Shown: in pieces, positions 24,961 through 33,534 of the stretch
How positions within the stretch are numbered: position 1 is the stretch's first letter
Layout: every line of letters begins with the position of its first letter
Assembly (NCBI RefSeq): GCF_002483225.1
Contig: NZ_DLHL01000051.1
Span: 62,001-126,000, forward strand
Direction: 5' to 3'
DNA length: 64,000 nt
From: Gemmatimonas sp. UBA7669
Lineage (GTDB): Bacteria; Gemmatimonadota; Gemmatimonadetes; Gemmatimonadales; Gemmatimonadaceae
Position numbers and translations under genes: made by a program
Notes under the pieces: generated by a model
Databases searched by the model: none
Told to the model about the DNA's origin: nothing
The model's input: only the letters and a program-made list of their open reading frames with translations

Positions 24961-27266
24961 ACGCTGGTGGTGTGATGTGGACACAACGTGTGTTGCGTGG
25001 CGTGTTGGGTGGTGTGTTGCCCTCTGCTCCACGTGGTGTGTTGCTGGGCCGTGCCCTGCTCGCCGTCGTCCTCGTGGTCAGCGCGCCGGCGGAGGCCTCC
25101 GCGCAATCGAACGACGCCCCCACCTCGGCCTGGCGACACGCCGGCGCCGACTCGCTGGTGACGCGCGCCATCGCGCGGCGTGGTCTGCAACTGGCCGACA
25201 GTACCCTGCTCAGCTACACCGCCAGCGCGCATGGCTTTCTGGCCTTCCTCGCGCAGTTGGGCGAAGGCCAGGTCATTCCGCCGCGCGTGGTGCAGAGTGA
25301 AGAGTTGGCGCTGCAGGTATCGTGGTGGGCGCCAGGCCGCAGTGCGCAGCGACTGGTGGGTCGGCGTGACACCACACTGCTGCCTGCCGACGTGGGCTAC
25401 TATCGCGATCGCTATGGTGTGGTGCTCGACAATCTGCCCGATCGCATTCGACTGGGTGATGGACAGGATGTGCGCGATGTACCACATCCGCTCGCGGCCA
25501 ATGCGCTGTCTCTCTACGAGTATGCACTCGGTCGTCCGCTGACCATTCGCATTCCGGGCCGCGAGATTCTCGTGGACGAGGTCAAGTTCCGTCCACGTGA
25601 TGCCCAGAAGCCCGGCGCGATCGGCTCGGTGTATCTCGACCATGAAAGTGGTGCGGTGGTGCGGTTGTCCATGACCTTCACGCGCGCGGCCATCATCGAC
25701 AAGCGCATTGAAACGCTGGTGGTGACGCTCGAGAACGGACTGGTGCAGGAGAAGTACTGGTTGCCGCGGCGACAGGAAGTGGAGGTGTCGCGTGGCAGCA
25801 CCTGGCTGGACCTGCCGGTACGTGGCATCGTGCGTGGGCGCTGGGAAATTGCGGGCTACACGGTCAACGAACGTGTGCCGGCGGCCACCATGTTGCTGCC
25901 GCGCTGGAGTTCGGCGCCGCGCGACTCGCTGCGCGCGCATGCGTTCGAGGGGCGCGTGGTGGATGTGCTGCCGCCCGAGATTCAAATGGCCAGCAGCGAA
26001 GAGGTGGTGCAGGCGCGTGTGCAGGCGGAAGCGGCGGTGCGGTCGGCCATGCTGGCGCGACCGGCCACGGCCTCAATCACCGGGCGTGGCATCAGTGATC
26101 TGGCGCGGTTCACCCGCGCGGAAGGTTTGGCGCTGGGGTTTGGCGCATCGCACACGAGCAGTGCCGGCTTCGTGTTGCGCGCGCGGGCGCGCTACGGATT
26201 TGGCGATGAGGAGGTCAAGGCCCACGTTGCACTGGGCCCGTCGCCGGCGTTCGGTCGTTCGCCTACGCTGCAGGTCTTTGCCGAACGCGACTATCGCGAT
26301 CTGGGCTTTGCCGAGCGGGCGGGTGTGACCAACTCGATGGGCGCGGCCTTGTTCGGCAGTGACTACACCACGGTGGTGGATACGCGCGCGGTGGGCGTGC
26401 TCTGGCGGCGCGCGCCCACAAGCGCGTTCGCGTGGCGCCTGGCGTATGAGCGGGACGACCCGGTGTTCACGGCGGGACGTTCGCTGCGCGGTGTGTTGGC
26501 GCCTTCGCTGGCCGCGTGGCGTGTGGAAGGTGTGCGCGCGGAGCTGCGTGGCAGCGGCGGCTGGGTTCCGAGTGATGCCATGGCGCGTCGTGGTGTGTGG
26601 AACGTGATGATGGATGCCGGCGCGATGCATGGGCGGGGGACGCCGCCCACGGGCCTTAACGACATCGCACAGGATACGCTGGGTGTTCTGCTCAACGGCC
26701 CGCGTGTGCGGCCGCTGAGTGCGCGGATCCAGGGCCAATTGCAGATCACGCAGCCACTGGCCAACGATCGCGCACTCGTGTGGCACACGGTGGCCGGTGT
26801 GGCTGGCGGACGCGACCTGGCACCACAGAGTCTGATCTTTGGCGGCGGGCCGTGGTCAGGTCCGGGGTATGCGTGGCATGCCTTTGCGTCCAAGGCCATG
26901 CTTTCATCGCGTCTCGAGTGGCGCACACCGCTGCCGGCGCCGTCCATCCCGCTGGGACGCTTTGGCAAGTCGCCGCCGCATGTGACCCTGGCACCCTACG
27001 TGCAGGCGCTGGCTACGGCGTCTGGCCGCGTGCCGGTATCGCCGATTGGGCTTCGTGCGGATACGCCTGGTGCGCGCAACCTGTCGATTGAGCAGCGCAC
27101 GGTTGGCGGTGTGTATCCGTCGGTGGGCACGGGAGTGTTGCTGTTCTACGATCTGCTGCGCGTGGATGTGGCGTACGGATTGCGCCGTGATCGGGTCGCC
27201 GGACCGGCTGGTGGCGGATGGCGCTTCGCCATCGACATCGATCGTGCGTTCTGGGGCATGCTGTGA
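24957..27266 (+). CDS. Large putative outer-membrane beta-barrel protein
   Basis: The 769-residue product starts at ATG 24957 in an ATGA overlap. A signal peptide ends near Glu-Ala-Ser-Ala-Gln at about residue 43. The N-terminal 350 residues are beta-rich and periplasmic-like, with a Leu-Asp-His-Glu-Ser-Gly-Ala-Val-Val-Arg-Leu stretch. The C-terminal half has alternating hydrophobic strands (for example Gly-Phe-Val-Leu-Arg-Ala-Arg-Ala-Arg-Tyr-Gly-Phe) and ends in a strand with aromatic residues, Asp-Arg-Ala-Phe-Trp-Gly-Met-Leu, as outer-membrane barrels do. No specific family is recognised; a role in export or assembly is only a guess. It is conserved in order with a methyltransferase gene that overlaps its stop. 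Confidence 0.55.
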   Translation: MNAGGVMWTQRVLRGVLGGVLPSAPRGVLLGRALLAVVLVVSAPAEASAQSNDAPTSAWRHAGADSLVTRAIARRGLQLADSTLLSYTASAHGFLAFLAQLGEGQVIPPRVVQSEELALQVSWWAPGRSAQRLVGRRDTTLLPADVGYYRDRYGVVLDNLPDRIRLGDGQDVRDVPHPLAANALSLYEYALGRPLTIRIPGREILVDEVKFRPRDAQKPGAIGSVYLDHESGAVVRLSMTFTRAAIIDKRIETLVVTLENGLVQEKYWLPRRQEVEVSRGSTWLDLPVRGIVRGRWEIAGYTVNERVPAATMLLPRWSSAPRDSLRAHAFEGRVVDVLPPEIQMASSEEVVQARVQAEAAVRSAMLARPATASITGRGISDLARFTRAEGLALGFGASHTSSAGFVLRARARYGFGDEEVKAHVALGPSPAFGRSPTLQVFAERDYRDLGFAERAGVTNSMGAALFGSDYTTVVDTRAVGVLWRRAPTSAFAWRLAYERDDPVFTAGRSLRGVLAPSLAAWRVEGVRAELRGSGGWVPSDAMARRGVWNVMMDAGAMHGRGTPPTGLNDIAQDTLGVLLNGPRVRPLSARIQGQLQITQPLANDRALVWHTVAGVAGGRDLAPQSLIFGGGPWSGPGYAWHAFASKAMLSSRLEWRTPLPAPSIPLGRFGKSPPHVTLAPYVQALATASGRVPVSPIGLRADTPGARNLSIEQRTVGGVYPSVGTGVLLFYDLLRVDVAYGLRRDRVAGPAGGGWRFAIDIDRAFWGML

Positions 27267-27871
27267 GTTACGACCCGCACGCGCGCTACGATCAGGCGTA
27301 CTTCGACAAGTGGTATCGTCACCCGACCCATCGGGTGAAGTCGCCGTCCGAGCTGTCGCGTCAGGTGGCGTTTGTGCTGCGTGCGGCCGAGTTTGTGCTG
27401 GGTCGCCCCGTGCGCAGCGTGCTGGATGTAGGCTGCGGTGAGGGAAACTGGCGGGCGCCGCTCAAGGCGCTGCGGCCGCGCGTAGCTTACACGGGCGTGG
27501 ATCCGAGCACGTATGCGGTGGAACGCTTTGGCGCGCGACGCGGGCTCATGCAGGGCAGCATTGACGCGCTCGATAGCTTGCCTTTACGGTCCGCGTACGA
27601 TCTGGTCGTGTGTTGTGGCATGCTCAACTATCTCGCGACCGACGTGCTGATGCGCGGGTTGACACAGGTGGCGGCGCGCACTGGTGGCGTGGCGTATCTG
27701 GAGTTGTTCACGCGGGAAGACCGATTCGAAGGTGATACGCAGTGGCCGCCACCCCGGGCGGCTTCGTGGTATCGCGAGCGCATGCACGAGGCGGGACTGT
27801 GGCCCATCGGGATGCAGATGTACGTAACGACGGACTCACGCGAGCGGGTGTCGGCACTGGAACGGCTGTAG
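27263..27871 (+). CDS. Class I SAM-dependent methyltransferase
   Basis: The 202-residue product starts at GTG 27263, overlapping the previous stop as GTGA. The SAM-binding motif I is Val-Leu-Asp-Val-Gly-Cys-Gly-Glu-Gly-Asn-Trp near residue 55, followed by Tyr-Thr-Gly-Val-Asp-Pro-Ser (acidic strand-2 residue) and Asp-Leu-Val-Val-Cys-Cys-Gly-Met-Leu-Asn-Tyr (motif IV region). The fold matches methyltransferase types 11 and 25. Substrate is unknown. It sits directly before the cysteine genes. Confidence 0.78.
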   Translation: MSYDPHARYDQAYFDKWYRHPTHRVKSPSELSRQVAFVLRAAEFVLGRPVRSVLDVGCGEGNWRAPLKALRPRVAYTGVDPSTYAVERFGARRGLMQGSIDALDSLPLRSAYDLVVCCGMLNYLATDVLMRGLTQVAARTGGVAYLELFTREDRFEGDTQWPPPRAASWYRERMHEAGLWPIGMQMYVTTDSRERVSALERL

Positions 27872-28707
27872 GCGCGGCTGAGTCCGCTGCCGAGTCGTGG
27901 AGCGCGTTTTTGGCCACGCTGCGCGCGCAGCGGGCCGCTGAAGACCGGTCGTATCCGTTGCGCAGTCAGGCCGAGGCGGTGGTGACGCGTCTGCTGGGGC
28001 TGCTCTTCCCTCCGTTTGCCCGGCAGCCCTGTGGTGGTCCCGATGCCGTGGATGCCGAGGCCGCCGATCTGGTGACGTTGCTGCGCGCGGCATTGACTCC
28101 GCTGGTGCCCAACGCCGACGAGGTGGTGGCGGTGCTCACGTCCCGTCTGCCCGCGGTGCAGACCGCGCTGCAACTCGACGCGGAAACCATTGCCAGCGGC
28201 GATCCGGCGGCGGGCAGTGTGGAAGAAGTCATTGCCGCCTATCCCGGGTTTCTGGCCATGGCGGTGCATCGTGTGGCGCACGAACTCTATGCACTCGGCG
28301 TGCCGATGTTCCCGCGCGTGCTGTCGGAGTGGGCGCACCGGGAGACGGGTATCGACATTCATCCTGGCGCGCAGATCGGTGCGGCCTTTGCCATCGATCA
28401 TGGCACCGGCGTGGTGATCGGCGAGACGAGTGTCATTGGCGATCGGGTGCGCATCTACCAGGGCGTGACTCTGGGCGCGCTGGCGGTGAGCAAGAAGCTG
28501 GCCAATCGCAAACGTCATCCCACGATTGGCAACGACGTGGTCATTTACGCCAACGCCACCATTCTGGGTGGCAATACGGTGGTGGGCGACGGGTCGATCA
28601 TTGGTGGCAACGTCTGGCTGACGTCGTCGGTGCCGCCGCGTTCGGTGGTGCAGTTTGCCAGTCGCGTAGAGCAGCGCGGCGACGACGGGATCGAGTTTCA
28701 TATCTGA
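27799..28707 (+). CDS. cysE: Serine O-acetyltransferase
   Basis: The product (302 residues from GTG 27799; GTG 27742 or a later codon are possible because this end overlaps the methyltransferase gene) transfers acetyl from acetyl-CoA to serine, the first step of cysteine synthesis. An N-terminal helical domain of about 170 residues is followed by the left-handed hexapeptide repeat: Ile-His-Pro-Gly-Ala-Gln-Ile-Gly, Asp-His-Gly-Thr-Gly-Val-Val-Ile-Gly-Glu-Thr and Tyr-Gln-Gly-Val-Thr-Leu-Gly-Ala. The length resembles the EpsC/SrpH type. cysK follows 19 bases later. Confidence 0.88.
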   Translation: MAHRDADVRNDGLTRAGVGTGTAVGAAESAAESWSAFLATLRAQRAAEDRSYPLRSQAEAVVTRLLGLLFPPFARQPCGGPDAVDAEAADLVTLLRAALTPLVPNADEVVAVLTSRLPAVQTALQLDAETIASGDPAAGSVEEVIAAYPGFLAMAVHRVAHELYALGVPMFPRVLSEWAHRETGIDIHPGAQIGAAFAIDHGTGVVIGETSVIGDRVRIYQGVTLGALAVSKKLANRKRHPTIGNDVVIYANATILGGNTVVGDGSIIGGNVWLTSSVPPRSVVQFASRVEQRGDDGIEFHI

Positions 28708-28726
28708 TCATTCACTCGGGGGAGTC

Positions 28727-29647
28727 ATGCGGGCACGTTCCATTCTCGACACCATTGGTCAGACGCCGCACGTGCAATTGTCGCGGCTGTTCGGTTCACG
28801 TCTCACCGTGTGGATGAAGCTCGAGCGCGCCAATCCGGGTGGCAGCATCAAGGACCGTATTGCGCTGGCCATGATCGAGGACGCCGAGTCGCGCGGTCTG
28901 CTGAACAAAGACAGCGTGATCATCGAACCCACGTCGGGCAACACCGGCATCGGCTTGGCCATGGTGGCGGCGGTGAAGGGCTACAAGCTGGTGCTGGTCA
29001 TGCCGGAGTCGATGTCCGTGGAGCGGCGGCGTGTGATGGCGGCGTATGGCGCATCGTTTGATCTCACGCCACGCGAGCTGGGCATGAAGGGCGCCATTGC
29101 GCGCGCGCAGGAACTGGTGGCGAGCACCCCCGGCGCGTGGATGCCGTCGCAGTTCGACAACCCGGCCAACATTTCGGCACATGTGCAGAGCACGGCGCGC
29201 GAGATTCTCGCTGATTTTCCGGAGGGGCTCGACGTCCTGATTACCGGTGTTGGCACGGGCGGTCACATCACGGCGGTGAGTGAGGTGCTCAAGGCCCAGT
29301 GGCCGGCGCTGCGCACGTATGCGGTGGAGCCGCTCAAGTCGCCGGTGATTGGAGGCGGCGCCCCCAGTCCGCACAAGATCCAGGGCATTGGCGCGGGCTT
29401 CGTGCCGGCCAACCTGCACGTGGACACGCTCGACGGGACCATTGCGGTGACGGAGGAAGACGCCTTTGCGTATGCGCAGCGTTCGGCGCGTGAGGAAGGC
29501 ATTTTCATCGGCATCTCGAGCGGTGCGTCGCTGGCGGCGGTGGCGCAGAAGGCGCCGGAGTTGCCGGATGGGGCGCGCGTGATGACGTTCTGCTACGACA
29601 CGGGGGAGCGGTATCTGTCGATCGATGGACTATTCCCTTTGCCGTAG
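28727..29647 (+). CDS. cysK: Cysteine synthase (O-acetylserine sulfhydrylase)
   Basis: The 306-residue PLP enzyme makes cysteine from O-acetylserine and sulfide in the cytoplasm. It starts at ATG 28727 behind a GGGGGAG ribosome site. Lys42 in Asn-Pro-Gly-Gly-Ser-Ile-Lys-Asp-Arg binds PLP. The substrate loop Thr-Ser-Gly-Asn-Thr-Gly-Ile-Gly lies near residue 70, and Gly-Val-Gly-Thr-Gly-Gly-His near 175 holds the cofactor phosphate. Standing next to cysE it may form the cysteine synthase complex. Confidence 0.93.
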   Translation: MRARSILDTIGQTPHVQLSRLFGSRLTVWMKLERANPGGSIKDRIALAMIEDAESRGLLNKDSVIIEPTSGNTGIGLAMVAAVKGYKLVLVMPESMSVERRRVMAAYGASFDLTPRELGMKGAIARAQELVASTPGAWMPSQFDNPANISAHVQSTAREILADFPEGLDVLITGVGTGGHITAVSEVLKAQWPALRTYAVEPLKSPVIGGGAPSPHKIQGIGAGFVPANLHVDTLDGTIAVTEEDAFAYAQRSAREEGIFIGISSGASLAAVAQKAPELPDGARVMTFCYDTGERYLSIDGLFPLP

Positions 29648-29667
29648 GTTTGGGTGTGGTCCGCTGG

Positions 29668-29802
29668 ATCGTTGAACAGAAGGTGTGAGGAATGGAGGAT
29701 CCGGGGATTGGAGGGGCGGGCCATGGAGGCACATCGAGCTCGCGTGCCTCCGTGGCCCGCCTCTCAGATCCTCAGATCCTCTTATCCTCACACCTTCTGT
29801 TT
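29668..29802. repeat. Hairpin repeat, copy 1 (upstream of rmuC)
   Basis: Arms 29674-29732 and 29744-29802 pair imperfectly around an 11-base loop. The outer part reads GTTGAACAGAAGGTGTGAGG and matches copy 2 at 30911-31066 closely, while the inner stem differs. It lies between cysK and rmuC, which run in the same direction, and may terminate cysK transcription or be a MITE-like repeat. Confidence 0.85.
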
Positions 29803-29823
29803 CCCCGCCATCCAACTCGATGC

Positions 29824-30909
29824 ATGGATATCGCGACCGTCACCCCAATCCTCGTTGCAGGCCTCGTCGGCGCAGTCACCGCATGGCTCTGGCAGCAGCA
29901 GCGGCGTATACGAGCGGAGCGCGAGGCCCGCGAGCGGGAAGGTGCGCTGCGCGAGGTCGTGGCCCGACTCGAGGGTGAGGCGGCGGCGCTGAGTCGACAG
30001 GGCAATGTGGGGGAGTTGCTGGCCCCCATTCGCGAGACTCTCTCGCGCACCGATGCCGCGCTGACACGAATGGGCCACACGCAGGCGGAAGTGGCGGGCA
30101 AGATCGGTGAACGACTGGACGCCGTGTTGCGCGGCGGCGAGGCGCTCGCGCGTGAGACGCAGCAACTTTCCCAGGCCTTGCGTGCGCCCGCAGTGCGCGG
30201 GCAGTGGGGCGAACTGCAACTGCGGCGGGTGTGCGAGCTGGCGGGCATGCTGGCCTACTGTGATTTCGAACCGACGGTGACGGTGCGCGCCGGGCAGTCG
30301 GTGCAGCGCCCCGATCTGGTGGTGCGCCTGCCGGGTGATCGGCGTTTGGTGGTGGATGCCAAAGCGCCGCTGACCGCCTATCTCGAAGCGCTCAACGCTC
30401 CCGACGAACGCACGCGCAAGGCACGCATGACCGAGCACGCGCAGCAGGTGAAGTCACACGTGCAGCAGTTGTCCGCGCGGCGCTACTGGGCGCAGTTCGA
30501 CGATGCGCCGGATTTTGTGGTGCTCTTTCTGCCGGGTGAGGCCTTCTTTGCTGCGGCGCTGGACGCCGACCCGTCGCTGCTCGAGTCCGCGCTCGAGGAC
30601 AAGGTGCTGCTGGCCACCCCCACGACACTGATTGCCTTGCTCAAGGCGGCGGCCTACGGCTGGCGGCAGGAGCGTGTGGCCGCCGACGCGCAGCAGGTCG
30701 CGCTGCTGGGCCGCGAACTGCACGAGCGACTGGCCGCATTCGACGAACAGCTTGGTGATGTGGGGCGGCATCTGCAACGCGCGGCGCAGTCGTACAATCG
30801 CGCGGTGGCCAGTCTCGACAGCCGGGTGCGGGTGAGTGCGCGGCGGCTCGGGGAGCATGTGGGGGTGGAGACGGGGGAGGGGCCGGCTCCATTGCCGCTG
30901 GATCAGTGA
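29824..30909 (+). CDS. rmuC: RmuC-family DNA recombination protein
   Basis: The 361-residue product starts at ATG 29824, immediately followed by a membrane segment (about residues 6-24) and a long coiled coil to about residue 120. The RmuC nuclease-like domain follows: Arg-Gly-Gln-Trp-Gly-Glu-Leu-Gln-Leu, Arg-Pro-Asp-Leu-Val-Val-Arg-Leu-Pro, Val-Asp-Ala-Lys-Ala-Pro-Leu and Tyr-Gly-Trp-Arg-Gln-Glu. RmuC limits certain rearrangements at inverted repeats in E. coli. Notably the gene here is flanked by two hairpin-forming inverted repeats. Confidence 0.88.
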   Translation: MDIATVTPILVAGLVGAVTAWLWQQQRRIRAEREAREREGALREVVARLEGEAAALSRQGNVGELLAPIRETLSRTDAALTRMGHTQAEVAGKIGERLDAVLRGGEALARETQQLSQALRAPAVRGQWGELQLRRVCELAGMLAYCDFEPTVTVRAGQSVQRPDLVVRLPGDRRLVVDAKAPLTAYLEALNAPDERTRKARMTEHAQQVKSHVQQLSARRYWAQFDDAPDFVVLFLPGEAFFAAALDADPSLLESALEDKVLLATPTTLIALLKAAAYGWRQERVAADAQQVALLGRELHERLAAFDEQLGDVGRHLQRAAQSYNRAVASLDSRVRVSARRLGEHVGVETGEGPAPLPLDQ

Positions 30910-30910
30910 A

Positions 30911-31066
30911 GCGGCGGCATCGTTGAACTGAAGGTGTGAGGATTGGAGGATCTGGGGATAAGAGGGCGGGCGTCGGGGGACTCTTTCCTGTAGAGTCCTC
31001 CGACGCCCGCCTCTCCAATCCTCAAATCCTCTGATCCTCACACCTTCAGTTCAACGATCTCGCCGC
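30911..31066. repeat. Hairpin repeat, copy 2 (downstream of rmuC)
   Basis: Arms 30911-30984 and 30992-31066 pair almost end to end around a 7-base loop. The outer ends read ATCGTTGAACTGAAGGTGTG and its complement and match copy 1 on the other side of rmuC. It fills the whole gap between the convergent rmuC gene and the acidic-protein gene, so it can act as a bidirectional terminator. Confidence 0.88.
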
Positions 31067-31067
31067 A

Positions 31068-31676
31068 TCACAAGGACCCCAGCAGATCATCGATCGCCTT
31101 CTTGTCCGCATCCTCCAGCGACTCGGCGCCATGGATGATGCGTTGCAGGATGTCCACCGCCTCCGCCGCGAGATCATCGGGATGCTTGCGGTCCTTCTCG
31201 AAGCGCACGATGTGGCCGAGCAGGATGGTCTCGAACGGCGTCTCTTCCTCGTCGTCCTCGTCCTCCTCGTCATCGTCGTCGTTATCAGCGCCGAGTGCGG
31301 ATTCGTAGCTGGGTACGCTGGCCTTCCAGGGCTCGGCGTTGTGGGCTTCTGCCTCCAGCAGGGCGCGTGGCACGAGGGCAAAGAGCCGGCACTGGAGACC
31401 CGGTTCTTCTTCGTAGGCAAAGAGGCCGAGGGGCACGGGCTCTTCGAACAGGCGGAGATCAATGAGGCGCGCGATGGCTTCGGCGGGCATGGCGCTGCGT
31501 GCCACCATGCGGCCGTCGATGTAGGCGGCCAGCGCAGAGGATTCCGGGGCGCGGGGATCGTCAAGCTGCGCGATCTGCACCGTCACCGGCTCCCGCGTGG
31601 TCACGAAGACGGCGGGCTTGGCCTCCCCGTCATCAGGCGCGGGGCTGTCATCGGTCGGATCGAATTCGTCGGACAT
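31068..31676 (-). CDS. Acidic protein of unknown function
   Basis: The 202-residue product (ATG 31676) is strongly acidic, with an Asp/Glu run of about 15 residues near position 135 and an Asp-rich N-terminus. The ordered parts are Arg-Glu-Pro-Val-Thr-Val-Gln-Ile-Ala near 30 and a C-terminal helical segment Ala-Val-Asp-Ile-Leu-Gln-Arg-Ile-Ile. No signal peptide or membrane segment is present, so it is cytoplasmic. No family is recognised. Confidence 0.6.
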   Translation of the reverse strand: MSDEFDPTDDSPAPDDGEAKPAVFVTTREPVTVQIAQLDDPRAPESSALAAYIDGRMVARSAMPAEAIARLIDLRLFEEPVPLGLFAYEEEPGLQCRLFALVPRALLEAEAHNAEPWKASVPSYESALGADNDDDDEEDEDDEEETPFETILLGHIVRFEKDRKHPDDLAAEAVDILQRIIHGAESLEDADKKAIDDLLGSL

Positions 31677-31693
31677 GATACTCGCAGGTTAGG

Positions 31694-31721
31694 CAAAAAC
31701 CGCAGCCACCGAAAGGGTGGC
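31694..31721 (-). terminator. Intrinsic terminator of the ABC exporter operon
   Basis: On the minus strand GCCACC-CTTTC-GGTGGC forms a 6-bp stem and is followed within four bases by GTTTTT. It lies 48 bases past the stop of the permease gene at 31769. Confidence 0.6.
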
Positions 31722-31768
31722 GGGGCCAGTCGCTCTGTTACAGTCGGTGTTTTGCTACCCGTCTGTGA

Positions 31769-33517
31769 TCAGAGCGAAGCAGCCACGTCGTTGACGTCGG
31801 TGTTTTCGAAGACGGTGCCCAGCCAGCGCAGCACGGGCCACAGCTGCAGCGCAATGACGAGGCTGGCCAGCGTGGTGGCCAGGAGCAGGGACCAGCCGCC
31901 CCAGTCATTGGTGAGCCAGAGCACGAGCAGCGCCGCGCCCACGGGAAACACCAGACCGACGGCAGCCACGAAGGCCGTGGCGCCCGTGGTGAGCAGGTTC
32001 TGTCCCATGGTTTCGAATCCGCGGGCTTCGGTGCCGAGTCGCACCCACGCAGGAAACAGCAGGGCCACGCCGTTGTGAATGGTGAACATCAGCGCGTTGA
32101 ACGCCGGCACGCCCACGGCAATGGCCGCCAGAATGGGAATGGTGGCGCCGGTGGCTTCGAACAGTGTGGGGTCCTGAATGAGCAACACCAGCGGCACCAC
32201 CATGAGCGACCACACGGTGATGGAGTGCAGCAGGGTGACGGCTGCAATCTGCGCGGTGACGATGCGCCAACCGGCCAGTGGCATGGTCTTGAGCATGGCC
32301 AGGCGAGGCAGGTCGAGACGCAGGTCGAAGCGCATCCAGAGGGGGCCTATGAAGAGCAGCATGGCCCCCCAACCAATGGAGACGCCCACGAACATGTCGG
32401 CCGCGTTGCGTGAGGTGCTGCGCGCGAGGGTGGCGAGCAGCGCGAGGCCGACGACAAAGCTCACCAGCTGGGTCTTCCATGAGCCGCCACGCAGGGCGGC
32501 GGCCACGTTCTTCCATGCAATGGCCACTTCCGGCCGGCCGGTGAGGGCGAGACGCGGCACCTTGACCAGCTTGCCCTTCTTGGAGCGCGCTTCGCCCATT
32601 TGTGAGCTGCGGAAGCGCTGCATGACTTCGGCGCGGTAGCGCGTGTGGTCGAGGGCGGCTTCCTCGAATGCGGTGTCGAGACGCACGAGCCAGGTGTAAT
32701 GCAGCATCAGCACGCCAACGGCCAGCAAGGCCTCGCGTGCCCAGACGGCGGTGCCGGTGTGCAGCACCGGGGCAATGAGCACACGCACCGGCCAGAGTGC
32801 GGCGTGGGGCACCGGGGCTTCGAGCGCCGCGCTTACGGCACGCAGAAAGGCGCGCAGCCCCTGGTCACTGGCGGCGCGCAGTTCCGGGAGCGCCGTGATC
32901 AAGCCAAAGGCGACACCGGCAAACATGGCACCGAACACCACGCCAGACACCAGCACGCGTCGCCAGCCGGCGCGGCCGTGTTCAATGGCGGCGCTGCGCA
33001 CCATGGACGCGCCCAGTCGATGCATGGCGAGTGTGGAGAACAGGAGCCACCAGCCCGTGGCGCGTTGCCAGCTGACCAGCGAGGTGGCATCGCCGCGAAA
33101 GATGACGGTGAAGACGAAGGTGTTGAGCAGAATGGCCAGCTGCATGCGCAGCAGCTTGGCGTGAATGAGTCCGCGGCGGCTGATGGGCGCCGGGAAGAGG
33201 AATTGCACTTCGGCCGGTGTGAAGGCCAGGGCACTGCGGTCACTGCCAAAGAGCCACCAGCGTGCCGAGGTGATGAGCAGCAGGGCGCTCGCAATGAGCA
33301 GCGTCGTGGGCGACTGCAGCAGGGTGGAGAAGGGCGCGTCGGCGCCGCGGGTGTTGCGGAACAGCGCCCACCAGAGATAGAACGCGCCGAGTGCCACGGC
33401 CACGAGATAACGTGGATTGCGGGCGCGCGCGGCCTGGGCACGCAGGCGATTGCGGAACGCGTGCCAGTAGAGGAAGAGCATGGCCCGCAGCGGGGCCGGT
33501 GTGCGTGCAGTGCTCAT
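31769..33517 (-). CDS. Putative ABC exporter membrane protein
   Basis: The 582-residue protein has about 12 hydrophobic segments. Its N-terminus (Leu-Phe-Leu-Tyr-Trp-His-Ala-Phe-Arg-Asn-Arg) and the segment Phe-Thr-Pro-Ala-Glu-Val-Gln-Phe-Leu-Phe-Pro-Ala-Pro-Ile-Ser-Arg-Arg match the putative ABC exporter family (PF16962 type), which has two ABC-2-like halves. It is encoded 17 bases after the ATPase gene, its likely energy partner. Substrate unknown; a lipoprotein gene begins the same operon. Confidence 0.75.
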   Translation of the reverse strand: MSTARTPAPLRAMLFLYWHAFRNRLRAQAARARNPRYLVAVALGAFYLWWALFRNTRGADAPFSTLLQSPTTLLIASALLLITSARWWLFGSDRSALAFTPAEVQFLFPAPISRRGLIHAKLLRMQLAILLNTFVFTVIFRGDATSLVSWQRATGWWLLFSTLAMHRLGASMVRSAAIEHGRAGWRRVLVSGVVFGAMFAGVAFGLITALPELRAASDQGLRAFLRAVSAALEAPVPHAALWPVRVLIAPVLHTGTAVWAREALLAVGVLMLHYTWLVRLDTAFEEAALDHTRYRAEVMQRFRSSQMGEARSKKGKLVKVPRLALTGRPEVAIAWKNVAAALRGGSWKTQLVSFVVGLALLATLARSTSRNAADMFVGVSIGWGAMLLFIGPLWMRFDLRLDLPRLAMLKTMPLAGWRIVTAQIAAVTLLHSITVWSLMVVPLVLLIQDPTLFEATGATIPILAAIAVGVPAFNALMFTIHNGVALLFPAWVRLGTEARGFETMGQNLLTTGATAFVAAVGLVFPVGAALLVLWLTNDWGGWSLLLATTLASLVIALQLWPVLRWLGTVFENTDVNDVAASL

Positions 33518-33534
33518 GGGTCGACCTTCACGCG

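Noticed and set aside
29668..31066. Insertion sequence around rmuC
   Set aside because: The flanking inverted repeats enclose only rmuC, a normal chromosomal gene. No transposase or target-site duplication was found.
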